In this document: positions 59,687 to 64,000 of the stretch, piece after piece
Layout of the letters: the number at the start of each line of letters is the position of its first letter
Numbering within the stretch: position 1 is the stretch's first letter
Assembly (NCBI GenBank): GCA_023053685.1
Contig: JALIGW010000002.1
Location: 245,116,177 to 245,180,176 of the forward strand
Reading direction: 5' to 3'
Origin: Diadophis punctatus similis
Taxonomy: Eukaryota > Chordata > Lepidosauria > Squamata > Dipsadidae
Length of the DNA: 64,000 nt
Notes under the pieces: generated by a model
Told to the model about the DNA's origin: nothing
Databases searched by the model: none
The model's input: only the letters and a program-made list of their open reading frames with translations
Program-made: the position numbers and the translations under genes

Positions 59687-62600
59687 ATGGCTGCTGCTAT
59701 GGAATTTAAAGACAGTCCAATACCCAAATTGGGGAAGAAAAATTATTTAATTTGGGCTGCAAAAATGGAATGTTTTTTGAAAGCAAAAGAATTATGGGAC
59801 ATCGTAGCAGACCCCCCACAAGTGCTTGGAGCAGCAGATCAAAAGGCTCATGACAAAGCTATGGCTTATCTTCTTTTAAGTCTGGGGGATGATCAATTCT
59901 TAAATGTAGCTGAATTAAAGTCTGCAAAAGAAATATGGCAGAAATTGAAAGCAGTACATGTCAATGTTTCTGCGTGTAATGTGGTCCAACTTTCAAGAAA
60001 GCTTTTCAGAATGAGTTTGCAGACAGGAGATTCTATGGAAGATCATTTAATGAAAATGCAGTCTACTTTTCTAGAATTGGAGCAACGTGGAGTAAAGTTT
60101 CCAGAGTCCCAGAAAGTTTTATTAGTGTTAAATAGTTTGGATCAGAGCTGGGAGACTGTGTCAGCTATTTTTGAAAGTAAGCCAGAAGCAGATTTGAATT
60201 TGGAGGCTTTGAAATCGTGTTTATTGAATGAATATGAGAAAAGGCTTTTCAGCCATGCTGATGGAAAATTCCACAGGCGGGGGCCCAACAAGGAGTACAG
60301 TGGAAACTTACAGCAAGTCTCCAGCAAAATTTTCCACAGGCTGCCTATCTCTAGCAACAGCCGAGGTGTCTGCAGAGATGAGGAGAGCAGAGGCAGGAGA
60401 GATCAAGTTACACAGCCACAATTCTGCAAGCAAGATAAGAAAGCATGTTTCATTTGTGGAGAAACCAATCATCTGCAGAAAAGCTGTACACAGAGAAGAA
60501 ATATGCAAGACAAGAGACATTATTTGCAAGGACAGATTGCAGTTGCAAAAGTTTGTTATAATAACAATAGAGACAAATGGTTGATTGACAGTGGGGCTAG
60601 TCAAACAATTGTTAATAATTCTGACTTATTTTCCAGATTTTTCCCAGGAAACCATGAAGAAGTAGCCTTAGCCAATGGTCAAAAGGCTAAAATCATTGGA
60701 AGAGGCGATGTGCAAATTCCATATTTGGACTCCAGGTTTACTGATGTGTTATGTGTACCTGAAATGGAGCATAATTTGTTAAGTGTGTCTAGTTTAGACA
60801 AGCAAGGTTATGAAACCACATTTGTTAATGGGAAGTGTATCATCCAAAGAAATGGGAATGTTTGTGCACAGGGCATAAAAGAGGATAATCTTTATGTATT
60901 GCAGGGAGAAAAGGTGCCACATTGTTCCCAGATATTTAAAAATGTAGCAGAACACAATTCATGTGTTCATCTTCTGCACAGACGACTTGGTCATGCTAAT
61001 TTTAAGGTTGTTCAACAAATGAAAGAATTTGCAGAAGGATTAGATTTGAAGGGATGTAAGGCATATTTGGATTGTGCAGTATGCAAAGCATCGAAATCCA
61101 AAGCATTCCCAGTGAGCAAGTTTAGCACAAGACAAACCACAAGAGCTCTAGAACTGGTGCATGCTGATTTAATTGGGCCTATGCAAGCCAGTTTGGGAGG
61201 AGCAAAGTATGCGCTGGTTATTGTGGATGACTACAGCAGGTTTGGGTTTTGCTACTTACTTAAGAGTAAAACAGAGGTGCTACAGCAATTTAAGCAATGG
61301 TTAAGTTTTGTAGAGAGAAGGTACAAACAACAGGTATGTCAGTTGCAAACTGACAGAGGTTCTGAATTTATGTCAACAAATTTTCAACAATGGTTGAGAC
61401 AATTGGGAATAAGACACAGGCGCACAAATCCTTACACACCGGGAGAGAACGGAGTGGCTGAAAAGAGGAATGGTGTTTTGCAAACAATGAAAGACTCATT
61501 ACTGGAGGATTCTGGTATGAGCAGGTCATATTGGGGTGAAGCCATACTGACTGCCAATTATTTAGTAAATAGGCTGTGGAGTTCATCCATCAATAATACT
61601 CCATATGCAATGCTATATGGGAGAAAGCCTTCTCTAGCACATTTAAAAATATTTGGAAGTACTGCATGGGTACATATTCCAAAGGCAATCAGAAGAAAGG
61701 GACAACAAAAGGCTAGAAAGCTCAGATTTGTGGGCTATGAGCCAGGCTCAAAAGGGTATCGCTTTAGCGATGGAAGTAAAAGGATAGTGATTTCAAGGTC
61801 TGCTAGTTTTGCAGAACAAAATTGGAACAGAATTGATGCAAATTCTGAAAATGTCTCACTTAGTGACGGTGATCCACTTAGCGACGGTGATCCACTTAGT
61901 GACAATAACTCATGTAATGATGGTGAATCATTTACTGAAGGTGTCTATGTTCAGGGAGGAGAGTCTGAACAAGATATGAAGACAGAAAAGCTTGAAACAC
62001 AAGTACAGGCAATGCCACGTAGGTCAGAGCGTAGGAACAGAGGGGTTCCGCCAGACAGGTATTCTGCCAGTAAAGTTAAAGTGTGTAATGTGTGGTATGA
62101 GCCAAGAAACTATAAGGAAGTATTGGCATTACCAAAAGTTGAACAAGAAAAGTGGAAGGAAGCCATGGATAAAGAGATGAAATCCATGGGAGATCATGAA
62201 GTGTTCACATCTATGACTTTGCCACAGGGTACGAAAGCTGTAGGATGTAAGTGGGTATACAAGAAAAAGGTATTACCCAATAATGAAGTACAGTATAAGG
62301 CAAGATTGGTGGCACAAGGTTTTTCTCAATTAAAAAATGTGCACTATGATGAGGTGTTCGCGCCAACTGTAAAAGGTGAGAGCATAAGACTAGCACTGGC
62401 ATTAGCATCAGCATACAGGCATAGAATTTGGCATTTTGATATAACCACTGCATTCCTCAATGCTGAATTAGAGGAAGAAATTTATATGGTTCAAGCGCCA
62501 GGGTATGAAAATAAAAAGCCTAACATGGTGTATAAATTGAACAAGGCTATTTATGGGCTGAAGCAGTCAGCCAGAAATTGGAATATCTGTTTAGATACTG

Positions 62601-63673
62601 CATTGAAAGGTCTTGGGTTCAAGAGTTGCAAAGCTGATGGTTGCATATACACTGGAAAGTTACAAGGTGGGAATTGTCTACTATTAGCATTTGTCGATGA
62701 TCTTTGTTTCATTGCAAAGGATGCATCACAAGTTAAAGAATTTGCTAATAAGTTAGAAAAGAAATTTGAATTAAAGAATTTGGGAGAAATAAAGAATTAT
62801 CTCGGTGTAGAGATACAAAAAACTGAAAAGGGTTATATTCTCAGTCAAAGGAGAAAAATTGAACAATTATTAGAGAAGTATAACATGAAAGATTGTAATA
62901 TTGCTCCTACACCTATGAGCACAGATTTTTACAATAGTTTGGGTGAGGATAAAAGTGAAGCCTGTGATCAGGAGATATATCACTCTGCAATAGGGAGTCT
63001 GTTATATCTGTCACAGTGGTCCAGACCAGACATAGCTTGTGCAGTGAGCATTCTAAGTCGCTTTACTGCTACACCTACAAAGTTGCATTGGATGGGTGTG
63101 AAAAGAATTCTCAGGTATTTGAAGGGAACTGTGAATTTGGGTCTTCAAATACAGGTCACTGAAGAATTAAAATTGAAATGTTATGTTGATAGTGATTATG
63201 CAAATGATGTAAAAACCAGAAAGTCTAATTCTGGAATTGTAATAATGTTTGGAGCGGCTTTAGTTGGTTGGAAGTCCAGAAAACAAACAACGGTTGCTAT
63301 TTCAACTGGGGAAGCAGAGTTTATTGCATTGTCTGAGTTATGTTCTGAAGTAGTTTGGTATGTACAGTTGTTACAAGATTTAAATGTAAATGTAAATGAA
63401 GCTGTAACTGTTTATGAAGATAATGCTGCCTGTATAAAAATGGCAACAGGTGACAGAGTGAAGAACAGAAGTAAACATGTGGACATTAAGTATTGTAATG
63501 TCAGGGAAGCTGTAAAAGAAAAATTGATACGTTTACATCATTGTTCTTCAGAGGATAATTTAGCAGACATGATGACCAAACCATTGGGTGGTGTCCATTA
63601 CAGGAAATGTTTAAATCCAATAGGTCTGGTGTCTCTCCCAGTAATGAAGGGAGGAGTGTTGGAATATTCATGA
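59687..63673 (+). CDS. Copia Gag-Pol polyprotein (1328 aa)
   Basis: Single open frame, domains in copia order. Gag (about 1-250) contains KKNYLIWAAKMECFL. CCHC zinc knuckle at 254-267 (CFICGETNHLQKSC). Aspartic protease DSG at 301-303. Integrase has an HHCC region (H431, H436, C463, C466) and catalytic D494, D556, E592 with the expected 35-residue spacing. Reverse transcriptase contains D918 (FDITTAF) and VDD at 1003-1005. RNase H contains D1168, E1211 and D1245. An acidic 18-nt tandem repeat (SDGDPL) lies at 61860-61900 between integrase and RT. The stop TGA is 17 nt inside the 3' LTR. There is no frameshift signal; Gag and Pol are one frame, as in Drosophila copia. No stop, frameshift or missing catalytic residue seen. 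Confidence 0.96.
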   Translation: MAAAMEFKDSPIPKLGKKNYLIWAAKMECFLKAKELWDIVADPPQVLGAADQKAHDKAMAYLLLSLGDDQFLNVAELKSAKEIWQKLKAVHVNVSACNVVQLSRKLFRMSLQTGDSMEDHLMKMQSTFLELEQRGVKFPESQKVLLVLNSLDQSWETVSAIFESKPEADLNLEALKSCLLNEYEKRLFSHADGKFHRRGPNKEYSGNLQQVSSKIFHRLPISSNSRGVCRDEESRGRRDQVTQPQFCKQDKKACFICGETNHLQKSCTQRRNMQDKRHYLQGQIAVAKVCYNNNRDKWLIDSGASQTIVNNSDLFSRFFPGNHEEVALANGQKAKIIGRGDVQIPYLDSRFTDVLCVPEMEHNLLSVSSLDKQGYETTFVNGKCIIQRNGNVCAQGIKEDNLYVLQGEKVPHCSQIFKNVAEHNSCVHLLHRRLGHANFKVVQQMKEFAEGLDLKGCKAYLDCAVCKASKSKAFPVSKFSTRQTTRALELVHADLIGPMQASLGGAKYALVIVDDYSRFGFCYLLKSKTEVLQQFKQWLSFVERRYKQQVCQLQTDRGSEFMSTNFQQWLRQLGIRHRRTNPYTPGENGVAEKRNGVLQTMKDSLLEDSGMSRSYWGEAILTANYLVNRLWSSSINNTPYAMLYGRKPSLAHLKIFGSTAWVHIPKAIRRKGQQKARKLRFVGYEPGSKGYRFSDGSKRIVISRSASFAEQNWNRIDANSENVSLSDGDPLSDGDPLSDNNSCNDGESFTEGVYVQGGESEQDMKTEKLETQVQAMPRRSERRNRGVPPDRYSASKVKVCNVWYEPRNYKEVLALPKVEQEKWKEAMDKEMKSMGDHEVFTSMTLPQGTKAVGCKWVYKKKVLPNNEVQYKARLVAQGFSQLKNVHYDEVFAPTVKGESIRLALALASAYRHRIWHFDITTAFLNAELEEEIYMVQAPGYENKKPNMVYKLNKAIYGLKQSARNWNICLDTALKGLGFKSCKADGCIYTGKLQGGNCLLLAFVDDLCFIAKDASQVKEFANKLEKKFELKNLGEIKNYLGVEIQKTEKGYILSQRRKIEQLLEKYNMKDCNIAPTPMSTDFYNSLGEDKSEACDQEIYHSAIGSLLYLSQWSRPDIACAVSILSRFTATPTKLHWMGVKRILRYLKGTVNLGLQIQVTEELKLKCYVDSDYANDVKTRKSNSGIVIMFGAALVGWKSRKQTTVAISTGEAEFIALSELCSEVVWYVQLLQDLNVNVNEAVTVYEDNAACIKMATGDRVKNRSKHVDIKYCNVREAVKEKLIRLHHCSSEDNLADMMTKPLGGVHYRKCLNPIGLVSLPVMKGGVLEYS
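63646..63656 (+). other. Polypurine tract
   Basis: GAAGGGAGGAG directly before the 3' LTR, the expected plus-strand primer. It lies within the last codons of the ORF. Confidence 0.85.
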
Positions 63674-63922
63674 CTGGGAGAGCCATGTGATTGAGTCAGC
63701 CAATCAGGCTGAAGTGTTTTTTGAGCATGTCCAGAAACTTAGCAAGAAGAAGGGTGTGGTTTAGTCTGTCCACCATTAAAGCTTGCTGTGAAAACATCTC
63801 AACATGTGATCTGAAACAAAGTGTGGTATTGTTAATGTTTTATTCTACTTATAAAGAAGTTATTTGAATCAGCAAAATGCAGTTATCTTTTGAAGCTTCT
63901 GATTTATTGCGTAACTCTGACA
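63657..63922 (+). repeat. 3' LTR of the copia element
   Basis: Same length and sequence as the 5' LTR. The first 17 bases also encode the last residues and stop of Gag-Pol. Confidence 0.95.
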
Positions 63923-64000
63923 TAGTCCACCCCTCCTATCAGAGATAGATTTCAGTTGAGAGTCATGTGGGGGCACAAAAGGAAGTCCACACTGCCCTCT
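63923..64000. repeat. Block C5, continued
   Basis: TAGTCCACCCCTCC and the following bases continue the duplicon interrupted at 59303, matching 15973-16050 and 28380-28460 with small differences. Confidence 0.7.

Larger units (their letters stand above)
59304..63922 (+). mobile_element. Complete Ty1/copia LTR retrotransposon
   Basis: 4619 bp. Two LTRs of 266 bp (59304-59569, 63657-63922) that I find identical by eye, a primer-binding site, a single Gag-Pol ORF and a polypurine tract. The 5-bp target TAGTC is duplicated at 59299-59303 and 63923-63927. The undisturbed target sequence is visible in the duplicated blocks at about 15973 and 28380. Identical LTRs, exact target duplication and an unbroken ORF all point to a very recent insertion. 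Confidence 0.97.

Overview
The window looks like nuclear DNA of a squamate reptile, most likely a snake. This is inferred from gene and repeat style: intron-split C2H2 zinc-finger genes, CpG-island promoters, CR1/L2-type LINEs with short A/T-rich tandem tails, antisense MIR-like SINEs, hAT elements, and both Ty1/copia and Ty3/gypsy LTR elements. No ordinary single-copy gene is present from which to name a species.

The backbone is a tandem array of one ancestral gene unit, every copy on the minus strand. A complete unit, read 5' to 3' on the minus strand, has a CpG-rich promoter with a first exon ending in a CAG|GTGAGG-type donor (6.1-6.9, 25.7-26.2, 36.0-36.5, 47.8-48.2 and 54.2-55.1 kb); a KRAB-like exon (5.1-5.3, 34.0-35.2, 46.3-46.6 and 52.8-53.0 kb, deleted from the 24.2 kb copy); a last exon carrying a C2H2 zinc-finger array (genes 1-4 at 2782-4191, 19819-21237, 30133-31452 and 42492-43811); decayed fingers in the 3' UTR; and an AATAAA signal. 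Beyond each 3' end lies a second duplicated block with a roughly 420-bp inverted-repeat (foldback) element. The four finger ORFs have 15, 15, 14 and 14 fingers. In all four an in-frame TAG sits 34-39 nt before the ATG, so the KRAB-like exon cannot be joined in frame to the fingers through the visible acceptor.

The array is heavily invaded. 7.8-14.2 kb: near-complete minus-strand L1, one frameshift per ORF. 16.9-19.0 kb: hAT-like element with a GAAA-type microsatellite. 31.9-32.9 kb: TA-flanked element with 28-bp terminal inverted repeats. 34.0-35.0 and 50.6-52.7 kb: two LINEs of one CR1/L2-type family. 36.9-38.3 kb: hAT element with 8-bp target duplication, split into a SINE and holding a palindrome of about 700 bp. 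44.8-46.0 kb: two more hAT elements with 8-bp duplications. 48.3-49.9 kb: decayed gypsy chromovirus with chromodomain and 3' LTR. 59.3-63.9 kb: apparently intact Ty1/copia element with identical 266-bp LTRs, a 5-bp target duplication, a tRNA-iMet anticodon-arm primer site and one open 1328-codon Gag-Pol frame. A second copia lineage is at the left edge (111-661).

The picture is a zinc-finger cluster expanding by unit duplication and by loss, gain and retargeting of single fingers, while transposons accumulate between and inside units. That the fingers are directed at these elements is inference only.
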